Assembly: GCF_033845285.1 (NCBI RefSeq)
Contig: NZ_JAWXCX010000001.1
Coordinates: 821,495 to 885,494 of the forward strand
Length of the DNA: 64,000 bases
DNA from: Marinococcus sp. PL1-022
GTDB taxonomy: Bacteria; Bacillota; Bacilli; Bacillales; Marinococcaceae
Direction: 5' to 3'
Within the stretch, counting starts at the first letter, position 1. Every line of letters begins with the position of its first letter. The notes under the pieces are model-generated. The model made no database searches, was not told the origin of the DNA, and saw nothing but the letters and a program-made list of their open reading frames with translations. The translations under genes and the position numbers were made by a program. This document shows positions 43,590 to 51,598 of the stretch, piece after piece.

Positions 43590-43603
43590 AAAAACGTTTT
43601 CAC
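43590..43603 (+). promoter_or_regulatory. Possible cre site in the hmp leader
   Basis: TAAAAACGTTTTCA matches 13 of 14 positions of the CcpA consensus TGWAANCGNTNWCA and lies just before the ribosome binding site. Confidence 0.45.
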
Positions 43604-43615
43604 TGGAGGAATTCG

Positions 43616-44830
43616 ATGCTTGCACCACAAACAATTGAAACTGTAAAAGCTACAGCTCCGGCTATTCAGGCTAATGCCTCAGCCATTGGCAACCGTTTTT
43701 ATGAAATGCTATTTGAAAAAGCTCCCGAGCTGCAGAACATGTTTAACCAGACGAATCAGGAAACAGGTGTACAGCCGGAAGCCCTTGCCTACTCTGTTTA
43801 CCAGGCGGGAGCGAATATTGACCGGCTGGAAGAGCTTCGGCCGATGATTGAACGTGTGGCAGAGAAGCACCGGGCTCTGGATGTCAGGCCGGAGCACTAT
43901 GGACTAGTAGGTGAAACACTGCTGGAGGCGGTAGAGGAAGTACTCGGAGACGCTGCGACCCCGGAAATCCTGGGTGCCTGGGGAGAAGCGTATCACGAGC
44001 TTGCTGATATTTTCATTCAAAAGGAAGCAGTTAAATATGAAGAAGTAGAAGCCGCCCTCGGCGGATGGACAGGCTACCGCCCGTTTTATGTAGCGGAAAA
44101 AGTGCCGGAAAGTGACGTCATCACGTCATTTTACTTAAAGCCACAGGACGGGGAGGCGATTATACCACAGCAGCCGGGCCAGTATTTAACGCTGCAGGCA
44201 GATATTGAGGGTGAGCCCTATACACATATGCGCCACTACAGCCTCTCGGATGCTCCGAACGAAGATTATTACCGGATCAGCGTAAAGCGGGAGGATCCCG
44301 AGAACGGAAATCCGGCCGGCATTGTGTCGAATTATCTGCACCGGGACGTAAATGAAGGCGATGTGCTGCTGTTTGCAGCACCGGCAGGAGAATTCGTGAT
44401 GGAAACAGAGGAAATGCCAATTGTGTTAATCAGCGGCGGCGTTGGGGTGACCCCAATGATGAGCATGCTGAATACACTCGTGCAGGAAGATACGAAACGA
44501 AATGTGACGTTTGTTCACGCTGCTGACAGCAGCAGGGTGCATGCCATGAAAGCACATGTGGAGCAGCTCGCAGATACGTATTCAAATATTGAGGCCTACA
44601 CCTGTTATTCCGTCCCGACAGAGGAAGACCGCACGCATAAAATGTTTGATAAAGAAGGGTTTATAGACGCAGATTGGCTGGAAACCGTCCTTTCTGATGA
44701 GCAGGCAGATTTTTATTTCTGCGGCCCAATACCTTTTATGAGAGCAGTTAACGAAATGTTAAAGGATAGAGGAGTGCCGGCTGAGCATCGACATTACGAA
44801 GTGTTTGGACCGGAAAGCACGATTGAATAA
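43616..44830 (+). CDS. hmp: Flavohemoglobin / nitric oxide dioxygenase
   Basis: Hmp oxidises nitric oxide to nitrate with O2 and NAD(P)H. The 404-residue protein has the globin domain (1-140) with proximal His in VAEKHRALDVRPEHY. The FAD domain follows with RHYSLSDAPN near residue 205, then the NAD domain with LISGGVGVTPMMSML near 270 and the C-terminal HYEVFGPE. Length is canonical. TGGAGGA precedes ATG 43616. An NsrR-like operator over the promoter fits the nitrosative-stress role. Confidence 0.97.
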   Translation: MLAPQTIETVKATAPAIQANASAIGNRFYEMLFEKAPELQNMFNQTNQETGVQPEALAYSVYQAGANIDRLEELRPMIERVAEKHRALDVRPEHYGLVGETLLEAVEEVLGDAATPEILGAWGEAYHELADIFIQKEAVKYEEVEAALGGWTGYRPFYVAEKVPESDVITSFYLKPQDGEAIIPQQPGQYLTLQADIEGEPYTHMRHYSLSDAPNEDYYRISVKREDPENGNPAGIVSNYLHRDVNEGDVLLFAAPAGEFVMETEEMPIVLISGGVGVTPMMSMLNTLVQEDTKRNVTFVHAADSSRVHAMKAHVEQLADTYSNIEAYTCYSVPTEEDRTHKMFDKEGFIDADWLETVLSDEQADFYFCGPIPFMRAVNEMLKDRGVPAEHRHYEVFGPESTIE

Positions 44831-44855
44831 TTAAACCCCGGGGCTAAAACTGATT

Positions 44856-44900
44856 CAGCTGCGGCATCTCCATTTGGATTCTGCCGCAGCTGTTTTGTTC
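44856..44900 (+). terminator. Terminator after hmp
   Basis: CAGCTGCGGCA pairs with TGCCGCAGCTG, followed by TTTTGTTC. Confidence 0.9.
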
Positions 44901-45024
44901 AATTTTCCACCTGGGCAATGCCCCATCATGCATGATCATTCGTTCATTCAAGCATTTATATTAGTTATAAGGGGGAGAGTAATAAATTTATTAGTAAGTA
45001 AAGCGTTAAATACTGAAAAACTGC

Positions 45025-45064
45025 TACTGACGTTCACTGACGCTCACTGGCATCCACTGGCACA
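45025..45064. repeat. Four imperfect 10-bp tandem repeats
   Basis: Units TACTGACGTT, CACTGACGCT, CACTGGCATC and CACTGGCACA follow one another without gaps. The 10-bp spacing puts each copy on the same face of the helix, as in some operators. Confidence 0.7.
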
Positions 45065-45157
45065 GCTTATAGAGCCGGGCGCCTTCTAGAGCGCTTTGTT
45101 TATTCCAGGTCCAGTCTGGTACGGTTAGGAAGTAGATGAAAGGAAGGATGCTGATTT

Positions 45158-46261
45158 ATGCAGACTTTAAACAATGAAGCTAAAACTAACCAAACAAAAA
45201 AGTACAGCCTGATCGACACTGATATTCATGAACGGGTAATGTATGAAGATTTATTTCCATACTTAGAGCAGCCGTGGAGAAGATATATTGAAGATTGCCA
45301 TTGGCAGCAGGAAAAACATATGCCGTTCACCCAGCCTGCCGTGGCCGGAGTGGACCGGGCCGACGCAAAAACGCCGGACGGTAAACCAGCGGGAACAAGC
45401 CTTCCGTTTATGCAGGAGCAGCTGCTTGACGCCAACAATCACGAATTCGGTATTTTAACCGGAGCGCTTGATCCATCCCCGTCTTCGATGCACGGATGGT
45501 ATGAAATGGCCACAGCTCTCGCCAGTGCTTATAATGACTGGCAGATTAATGACTGGCTAGATAAAGACAGCCGCCTGTATGGCTCCGTTCACATTGCAGC
45601 CCAGGAAGTAGCAAACGCGGTGAAAGAAATTGAACGCGTCGGCTCTCACCCAAAAATGATTCAGGTGCTTTTGCCCATCGATGATATCGCGTGGGGCGAC
45701 CCGTACTATCATCCGATATTTGAAGCCGCCGAGCGCCATGACCTGATGATCGGCATGCATCATAACGAACCGCCGGCTCCGCTCGGAAAATGGCCGAGAT
45801 ACTTTATTGAATGGCACTCCCTGATCGCAACGTCTCATATGGCACAGATCACGAGCATGATTTTTAACGGGGTATTTGAGAAATATCCAAACCTGAAGCT
45901 GATGATGATCGAGGGCGGCTTCACGTATGTGCCATTTTTAATGAAGAAACTTGATCAGCAGTTTAAGGATCTTCGCCACGAAGTGCCGTGGGTAACGACG
46001 ATGCCGAGTGATACTATCAAAAACCGGATGGCGTTTACGACCCAGCCGCTTGAAGAAATGAGCAGAAAAGAATGGAATCTCCTGGTAGAGCAAATGGGGA
46101 CCGATGAAATTATCTGCTTTAGTACGGACTATCCACACTGGGATTACGATTCTCCGGATGAAGCTGTGCCAAAAGGACTTGAAGAGGACGTGCTTAAGCG
46201 GATCTATGGTGAAAACGCCAGAAAATTCTATCCGAAGCTGCCGGCCCGGGGTGATGTCTGA
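45158..46261 (+). CDS. Amidohydrolase (ACMSD-like, COG2159 type)
   Basis: A 367-residue TIM-barrel amidohydrolase of the 2-amino-3-carboxymuconate-semialdehyde decarboxylase group, which includes metal-dependent decarboxylases and hydrolases. The metal motif is IDTDIHERV near residue 19. Further ligands are in IGMHHNEPP near 205, the LMMIEGGFTYVPFL strand, and ICFSTDYPHWDYDSPDE near 320, the usual late aspartate. YEDLFPYLEQPWRRYIED matches the subgroup with DxH-PYLPxxWR. Its stop overlaps the Rieske start (TGATG). Substrate unknown. Confidence 0.85.
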   Translation: MQTLNNEAKTNQTKKYSLIDTDIHERVMYEDLFPYLEQPWRRYIEDCHWQQEKHMPFTQPAVAGVDRADAKTPDGKPAGTSLPFMQEQLLDANNHEFGILTGALDPSPSSMHGWYEMATALASAYNDWQINDWLDKDSRLYGSVHIAAQEVANAVKEIERVGSHPKMIQVLLPIDDIAWGDPYYHPIFEAAERHDLMIGMHHNEPPAPLGKWPRYFIEWHSLIATSHMAQITSMIFNGVFEKYPNLKLMMIEGGFTYVPFLMKKLDQQFKDLRHEVPWVTTMPSDTIKNRMAFTTQPLEEMSRKEWNLLVEQMGTDEIICFSTDYPHWDYDSPDEAVPKGLEEDVLKRIYGENARKFYPKLPARGDV

Positions 46262-46626
46262 TGGCAGCCGTTATCTGCAGGGAAGAGGAATTGGAAGAAC
46301 AGGAAATGATCCCGGGAAGCGTCGATAATATTCCGGTTTTTGTGTGCAGGACATCCGAGGGGGAAGTGCGGGCGTTTATCGACCGGTGCCCCCACCAGGG
46401 AGCCTGCATGTCGAAGGGGAAAATTGACGGTGCTCCTATGAGTACAGCACCCGGGGAGTATTCCTTTGAGCATGAAGGCGACATTGTCCGGTGCCCTTGG
46501 CACGGAAGAGAATACAATCTGCGGGAAAGCGGCAAGCCGCTTGCGCCGGTCAAAGGTAAACTAAAAGAGTTTTCCGCTTATGTGGAAAACAGCTATGTAT
46601 ATGTAGAATTAAAGAGAGGCTCGTAA
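46261..46626 (+). CDS. Rieske [2Fe-2S] protein
   Basis: A 121-residue stand-alone Rieske domain. The cluster ligands are complete: Cys43 and His45 in CPHQGACM, and Cys78 and His81 in CPWHGREYN. There is no signal peptide or membrane anchor and no catalytic iron domain, so it is a ferredoxin-like electron carrier or a small oxygenase subunit. Its ATG overlaps the amidohydrolase stop, so the two are made together. A strong terminator covers its stop codon. The reductase partner is not in the operon. Confidence 0.93.
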   Translation: MAAVICREEELEEQEMIPGSVDNIPVFVCRTSEGEVRAFIDRCPHQGACMSKGKIDGAPMSTAPGEYSFEHEGDIVRCPWHGREYNLRESGKPLAPVKGKLKEFSAYVENSYVYVELKRGS

Positions 46627-46641
46627 GCCTCTCTTTTTTTT
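46613..46641 (+). terminator. Terminator of the amidohydrolase-Rieske operon
   Basis: AGAGAGGCT-CGTA-AGCCTCTCT followed by eight T; the stem includes the end of the Rieske gene. Confidence 0.95.
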
Positions 46642-46664
46642 ATTGATATTTAACTGGGGAGTGA

Positions 46665-47000
46665 TTAGCTGTTTAAATTACCGCCGCGGACTTCCTGCAG
46701 CTGACGGACAGCTTCAATCTGTTCATCGTTCAATTCAGCGTAGTTGCCGGCAGCATCCAACGTCAATATAACCGACGTTCCGGTCAGGGAGTATTTATTC
46801 GTAAGATCCCCGAACTGCTTGGATTCTACTTTGTAATCCGCTTCTTCATACTGATCTTCGTTCGCAAGCGCGTAAACGTCAAGCTCCGGAATCATTTCGA
46901 GCATGATGGCGTCATTGCCCATAATACTGTAGATATCATTTTGTCCATCTACTTCGCGGACTTCAATTTCCTCATTAGGCTTACTGATAATAATATTCAT
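46665..47000 (-). CDS. Hypothetical protein, 111 aa (possibly DUF3846-like)
   Basis: A 111-residue acidic protein without cysteines. The C-terminal half (TGTSVILTLDAAGNYAELNDEQIEAV) resembles the end of DUF3846 proteins, but I am not certain. No membrane segment. I chose ATG 47000 because AAAGGATG is about 10 nt upstream; the frame is open 38 codons further without a site. Convergent with the Rieske operon and divergent from the acyl-CoA synthetase gene. Confidence 0.55.
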   Translation of the reverse strand: MNIIISKPNEEIEVREVDGQNDIYSIMGNDAIMLEMIPELDVYALANEDQYEEADYKVESKQFGDLTNKYSLTGTSVILTLDAAGNYAELNDEQIEAVRQLQEVRGGNLNS

Positions 47001-47148
47001 CGTGACATTCATCCTTTCTGTTTCCAAATCAATAGTAGTTACCGTACAAAAACGTTCCTCTCCTGCTATAACCGTTTCCTTCTTCCCACAAACATGAAAA
47101 AAAGATAAAATCATAATTAAAATAATCAGATTTCTTTAGGCGTATAAG

Positions 47149-47177
47149 TAGACATACACTGCTGTGGCACATATGAT
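47149..47177 (+). promoter_or_regulatory. Sigma-A promoter of the acyl-CoA synthetase gene
   Basis: TAGACA (47149-47154), 17 bp, TATGAT (47172-47177), about 39 nt before the start codon. Confidence 0.65.
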
Positions 47178-47215
47178 AGAAAAAGATAAAATAGTGGCAA
47201 GGGAGATATGTGATT

Positions 47216-48805
47216 ATGATTGATGCAAATCAGCTGACACCAAATGCAACCTATAATTTAATCGAAGAAATGGAACGCTATGATTCTGATCGCCTGGCAT
47301 TGAAATGGCAGGACGATAAAGGCAGCCGCCGCGAGGTTACATATCATGAACTGATCCAGCAGGCCAATCAGTATGCCAACGTCCTTACGGGCCTTGGACT
47401 TTCCAAAGGAGATAAGGTGCTTGTCATGGTTCCCCGGCTTGTGGAAGCCTATGTTGCGTATTACGCTTGCCTGAAAGCAGGACTTGTGATTATTCCTTCT
47501 TCAGAAATGCTCCGGGCGGATGATATCAAGTACCGGGCGGACCATTCCGGCTCCCGCGCGATCATTTCGTATGCTCCGTACGCAGAGGAAATCGACCGGA
47601 TGGATCCTATGCCGGAAACCCTCGAGCATAAGCTGATGATCGGTGGCAGTAAAGAGGGATGGAAAGAGCTTGAATCAATGGCAGCAGAAGAGTCCCAAAG
47701 CTTTAACATTGTACAGACTCACCGTGATGACACTGCCTTTCTTCCTTATACTTCGGGAACGACTGGGAAACCAAAAGCTGTCGTGCACAGCCATGGCTGG
47801 GCATACGCCCATCTTAGGGTAGCGGCAGACGAGTGGCTCGACATTCATGAAAACGATGTTGTCTGGGCTACCGCCGGACCAGGCTGGCAGAAATGGGTCT
47901 GGAGCCCGTTTTTATCTGTTCTGGGCCAGGGTGCCACCGGGTTCGCCTATAACGGCCGTTTTGATCCGGAAACTTATCTGCAGCTGCTTCAGGACGAACA
48001 GGTCAATGTGCTTTGCTGCACGCCGACAGAGTACCGGCTGATGGCGAAAATTGACGGTCTCGAAAGATATGATCTTTCAGCGATGCACAGCGCTGTTTCA
48101 GCAGGAGAGCCTTTAAATGAAGAGGTCATTCAAGTGTTCCGCGATAAATTTAACCTTCCGGTTCGCGATGGATACGGGCAGACAGAAAGTACGCTGCTTA
48201 TCGGAACACTGAAGGGTGTCCCTGAAAAAATAGGTTCCATGGGCAAACCAATGATCGAACAGTTTATTGAAATAGTGGATGAAGACGGCCATCCGGCGAA
48301 GGCCAATGAAATTGGCAATATCGCTGTACACCGTAATCTTCCATCGCTGTTTCAGGGCTATTACAGAGAGCCCGAACGTACGAATGATTCCTACCAGGGC
48401 GATTACTTTTTGACCGGAGACAGGGCGATGAAGGATGAAGATAATTACTACTGGTTCCAGGGGCGCAGTGACGACATTATTATCAGTTCAGGATATACAA
48501 TTGGGCCGTTTGAAGTAGAGGACGCACTTACAAAGCATCCTTCTGTTAAAGAATGCGCCGCAGTGGCAAGCCCGGACGATATCCGGGGTAACGTCGTGAA
48601 GGCTTTTATCGTACCTAACGGCCAGGTGGAAAATGAAGAGGATTTGACGAAGGAACTGCAGAACCATGTAAAGAAAATGACTGCCCCGTATAAATATCCG
48701 CGCCGCATTGAGTTTGTGGAATCACTTCCCAAAACAAGCTCTGCAAAAATACGCCGTGTAGAACTCCGTGAACAGGAGCTCGCGAAGGCAAACAAAAATC
48801 AATAG
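47216..48805 (+). CDS. Acyl-CoA synthetase (MbcS-like)
   Basis: A 529-residue ANL-superfamily acid:CoA ligase, resembling the medium/branched-chain acyl-CoA synthetase MbcS (YtcI) of B. subtilis. The P-loop is YTSGTTGKPKAVVHSH near residue 180. Other motifs are DGYGQTESTLL, YFLTGDRA, SGYTIGPFEVE and the C-terminal catalytic lysine in KTSSAKIRR. ATG 47216 is 10 nt after GGGAG; the GTG two codons earlier is too close. Likely substrates are short or branched fatty acids. Its own terminator separates it from the symporter gene. Confidence 0.9.
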   Translation: MIDANQLTPNATYNLIEEMERYDSDRLALKWQDDKGSRREVTYHELIQQANQYANVLTGLGLSKGDKVLVMVPRLVEAYVAYYACLKAGLVIIPSSEMLRADDIKYRADHSGSRAIISYAPYAEEIDRMDPMPETLEHKLMIGGSKEGWKELESMAAEESQSFNIVQTHRDDTAFLPYTSGTTGKPKAVVHSHGWAYAHLRVAADEWLDIHENDVVWATAGPGWQKWVWSPFLSVLGQGATGFAYNGRFDPETYLQLLQDEQVNVLCCTPTEYRLMAKIDGLERYDLSAMHSAVSAGEPLNEEVIQVFRDKFNLPVRDGYGQTESTLLIGTLKGVPEKIGSMGKPMIEQFIEIVDEDGHPAKANEIGNIAVHRNLPSLFQGYYREPERTNDSYQGDYFLTGDRAMKDEDNYYWFQGRSDDIIISSGYTIGPFEVEDALTKHPSVKECAAVASPDDIRGNVVKAFIVPNGQVENEEDLTKELQNHVKKMTAPYKYPRRIEFVESLPKTSSAKIRRVELREQELAKANKNQ

Positions 48806-48826
48806 CTGAATGAAGCAGCCTGATTG

Positions 48827-48866
48827 AACTGTCCTGTGCTTGTTGCGCAGGGCAGTTGTATATTTT
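48827..48866 (+). terminator. Terminator after the acyl-CoA synthetase gene
   Basis: A 13-bp stem with three G-T pairs (48827-48839 with 48845-48857) precedes a T-rich tail. Confidence 0.75.
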
Positions 48867-48921
48867 TGCGAAAATGGTTTCGTAAAAATATAAAGATGAG
48901 CAAAGATTAAAAATATTTTTA

Positions 48922-48935
48922 GGAAAGCGTTTACC
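48922..48935 (+). promoter_or_regulatory. cre site over the symporter promoter
   Basis: GGAAAGCGTTTACC matches 12 of 14 positions of the CcpA consensus and overlaps the -35 box, so carbon catabolite repression is expected. Confidence 0.65.
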
Positions 48936-48958
48936 TTGCTGATAATTTCAGTTAGAAT
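48930..48958 (+). promoter_or_regulatory. Sigma-A promoter of the sodium symporter gene
   Basis: TTTACC (48930-48935), 17 bp, TAGAAT (48953-48958). Confidence 0.6.
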
Positions 48959-49023
48959 AAGAACAACCCCGCTGAAGGGGGAGAAATTGAAACAAAATTG
49001 AGGTGCTTGTTTCGATTTAAAAA

Positions 49024-50646
49024 ATGTGTGACGGACATAAGACCAAAGGGGGGCTCGTTATTTTATCTCTTATTACATTTGTTATTATCGTCGGGGCTAT
49101 TTGGCTTTTTGCTTATACCCGCAGCCGCTCAGTTAAAACAGACAGTGCAGAAGGCTACTTTCTGGCCGGCCGAAGTTTAACCGGTATTACGATTGCCGGT
49201 ACGATTATTATGACGAACTTATCGACCGAGCAGATTGTCGGCCAGAACGGCCAAAGCTACGCTTCGGGTATGGAAGTAATGGCATGGGAAGTAACCTCAG
49301 CCATAGCGATTGTACTGCTGGCACTTGTGTTTCTTCCGAAATACTTAAAATATGGTGTGGACACTGTTACTGATTTTATCGAAACCAGGTACGACAAAAC
49401 GACAAAAAGAATTGCCTCTTTTCTGTTTATTTTCACTTATATGACTTCCTTCTTACCCGTCGTGTTGTACTCCGGTTCACTCGTATTTAATCAAATTTTT
49501 GCTGTAGATCAATTACTCGGCGTTGAGCCTTTGACAGCCGTCGCCTTTATCGCTGGATTGACTGGGCTTATCGGTCTTCTTTATCTTTTGATGGGTGGCT
49601 TAAGGTTAAGCGCTTTCAGTGATACTGTTTACGGCATTGCTCTTTTGCTCGGCGGACTTACTATTCCGGTCCTTGGACTGATGGCCTTAGGTGATGGGAA
49701 CTTCTTCCGTGGTATGGAAACGATTCAGGCGAATACTCCTGAAAAATTAAACTCCATTGGCGCCATTGATTCTTCTTATGTACCGTGGCCGACCCTCTTT
49801 TTAGGGATGTTTTTTAATAACTTGTTTTTCTGGTGCACAAACCAGATGATCGTACAAAAAGCACTGGCGGGAAGAAACCTGAAGGAAAGCCAGAAGGGTG
49901 CTTTGTATGTAGGCTTCTTTAAAATATTCGGCGCTTTGTTTCTCGTATTTCCAGGGATTATTGCGTTTAATCTGTTTGGCGGGGAGCTTAGAACGGCAGA
50001 TAACGCGTATCCGCGTTTAGTTACAGAAGTACTGCCGCCGTCGGTGGAAGGAATTTTTGCAGCAGTCATTTTCGGGGCTATTTTAAGTTCATTTGTCGGC
50101 GCATTGAATGCAACCGCTACGCTGTTTACGCTGGACTTTTATAAGCCGTTAATTAAAAAAGACGCAAGCGACAGACAGGTGGCTCGGGCTGGGAAATTAA
50201 TTACAGTCATTGTAGCTTTAATTGCTATATTAATTGCTCCGCTCATTTCTTTTGCTCCGTCGGGGCTTTACAACGTCGTACAATCGTTTAATGGATTATA
50301 CAGCATGCCGCTGCTTGTCATTATTATACTCGGATTTTATTTCAAGTATGGTACTGCCTTTGCTGCAAAGGTGACATTTGTCACTCACGTGGTACTCTAC
50401 GGTATTTTCTGGCTGTTTATGGATTATCATTATCTGTATGCATTCAGCGTGTTGTTCTTTGTCGACATTTTCGTCCTATGGCTGGTGAGTCGGATGAAAC
50501 CGATTGATAAGCCGTTTGAGTTCCAGGAAAATATCAACAAAGTGGATATGACTCCGTGGAAGCACAGAAAATGGGTGAGCGCAGTCATCATTATCACTGT
50601 CGTAGCTACGTATTTGCTGTTCTCTCCTATCGGTCTTGCCGGGTAA
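49024..50646 (+). CDS. Sodium:solute symporter (SSS/SLC5 family)
   Basis: A 540-residue SSS transporter with about 14 hydrophobic segments. Features: GYFLAGRSLTGITIAGTIIMTNLSTEQIVGQNG near the N terminus, as in sugar-type symporters of the YidK group; the LLYLLMGGLRLSAFSDTVYG motif near residue 185; and WCTNQMIVQKALAGRNLKESQKG. A sugar or related organic solute is likely. The start is uncertain: ATG 49024 has no good site at the usual distance, while a strong AAAGGGGGG lies inside the reading frame at 49045-49053 without a standard start after it. A cre over the promoter fits a catabolic carrier. Confidence 0.87.
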   Translation: MCDGHKTKGGLVILSLITFVIIVGAIWLFAYTRSRSVKTDSAEGYFLAGRSLTGITIAGTIIMTNLSTEQIVGQNGQSYASGMEVMAWEVTSAIAIVLLALVFLPKYLKYGVDTVTDFIETRYDKTTKRIASFLFIFTYMTSFLPVVLYSGSLVFNQIFAVDQLLGVEPLTAVAFIAGLTGLIGLLYLLMGGLRLSAFSDTVYGIALLLGGLTIPVLGLMALGDGNFFRGMETIQANTPEKLNSIGAIDSSYVPWPTLFLGMFFNNLFFWCTNQMIVQKALAGRNLKESQKGALYVGFFKIFGALFLVFPGIIAFNLFGGELRTADNAYPRLVTEVLPPSVEGIFAAVIFGAILSSFVGALNATATLFTLDFYKPLIKKDASDRQVARAGKLITVIVALIAILIAPLISFAPSGLYNVVQSFNGLYSMPLLVIIILGFYFKYGTAFAAKVTFVTHVVLYGIFWLFMDYHYLYAFSVLFFVDIFVLWLVSRMKPIDKPFEFQENINKVDMTPWKHRKWVSAVIIITVVATYLLFSPIGLAG

Positions 50647-50664
50647 AGGGAAATAGACGTTGAA

Positions 50665-50701
50665 AGTGCTGGAGTGCCGATGAGGTGCTCTAGCTTTTTT
50701 A
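50665..50701 (+). terminator. Terminator after the symporter gene
   Basis: GCTGGAGTGC pairs with GTGCTCTAGC (with G-T pairs), followed by TTTTTT. It touches the stop of the convergent TVP38 gene. Confidence 0.75.
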
Positions 50702-51352
50702 TGGCTGCAGTCCAAGCCATTTTTTAATTTTCTTTCGAAGAAAAAAGCCGGCAGCGCTCAAAATAAAAAGTAAAATAATCGCTATCCAAAGCAGAAGGCG
50801 GCTCCCGGAGATGATGCTTTGCCCAAACGTGCCGTACATCAGCATGCCGGGAATGATACCGATCATGGTGGCAGAAATGAAATGCGAATATTTGATTTTC
50901 GAGAAACCAGACAAATAGCTCAGCATGCTAAACCCCATCAGTGGGATGAGACGGAGCACTAACACCACAAAAAAACCACGGTTTTCCATCAAATGTTTCA
51001 TTCTGGGATTCCACGGAATACGGTGCTTGCTGAATATGGTTTTCCCCATAAAACGTCCGATAAAATATCCACTAGTGGCTCCGCCCAGGGCTCCTGTCCA
51101 TATATAAAGCACACCGGGCCATAAACCATAAGTGATACTGGCAGTGATGGAAAGCAGAGAGGAGGGAAAGTATATAAAAGGACCCAGCGTGTAGGCAAGC
51201 AGAAAAACGAACGGTGAAGTCCACCCAAACGAAGTGATGAAGTCCTGAATTTCTGTCGGATGAATGCTCAGTCTGATGTTGAAAAGGTAATACAGTCCGA
51301 TTAATATGGCAATAAATAAGAATCCTTTGATAATATTTATACGTGAGCGCAC
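50699..51352 (-). CDS. TVP38/TMEM64-family membrane protein
   Basis: A 217-residue DedA-like (SNARE-associated/VTT) membrane protein with about five hydrophobic segments. The conserved domain includes PFIYFPSSLLSITASITYGLWPG near residue 57, GALGGATSGYFIGRFMGK near 87, and LRLIPLMGFSMLSYLSGFS near 133. The family is linked to lipid handling in membranes; B. subtilis has YdjX-Z and YtxB types. The C terminus is basic. GAGGGAAAACG precedes the ATG. Confidence 0.9.
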   Translation of the reverse strand: MRSRINIIKGFLFIAILIGLYYLFNIRLSIHPTEIQDFITSFGWTSPFVFLLAYTLGPFIYFPSSLLSITASITYGLWPGVLYIWTGALGGATSGYFIGRFMGKTIFSKHRIPWNPRMKHLMENRGFFVVLVLRLIPLMGFSMLSYLSGFSKIKYSHFISATMIGIIPGMLMYGTFGQSIISGSRLLLWIAIILLFILSAAGFFLRKKIKKWLGLQP

Positions 51353-51598
51353 GTTTTCCCTCCTTTGACTGCAGAAGCTGGGCAGTATATACCTCTTAAT
51401 ATGTTTAAAACAAGCATGCGCAGCGGGACTGTTTTTACGGGCTTAGACTATTTCAGCTTAACACGCCGGATGCATCCAAACGACAATTAATGAACGGGAT
51501 CGTATGAATTATTAAAATAACGCATACATGAAGCCGCAGAAGGGAAAACTCACTAACAGCATGCAGATAAACATATGAACAGGAGAGGATGAATGAAT

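Larger units (their letters stand above)
44831..45157. other. Intergenic region hmp to amidohydrolase
   Basis: This 327-bp stretch has no convincing gene. It contains the hmp terminator (44856-44900), an AT-rich segment, four imperfect 10-bp tandem repeats (45025-45064) and a weak candidate promoter (TTGTTT, 18 bp, TACGGT) near 45098-45127 ahead of the amidohydrolase gene. Confidence 0.6.

Noticed and set aside
44874-45089. 71-codon plus-strand frame after hmp
   Set aside because: It starts inside the hmp terminator, has no ribosome binding site, and runs through the tandem repeats.
48998-49180. 60-codon frame overlapping the symporter start
   Set aside because: It is out of frame with the conserved symporter protein and shows no family features. 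I considered a frameshifted symporter start but the main frame needs no shift.
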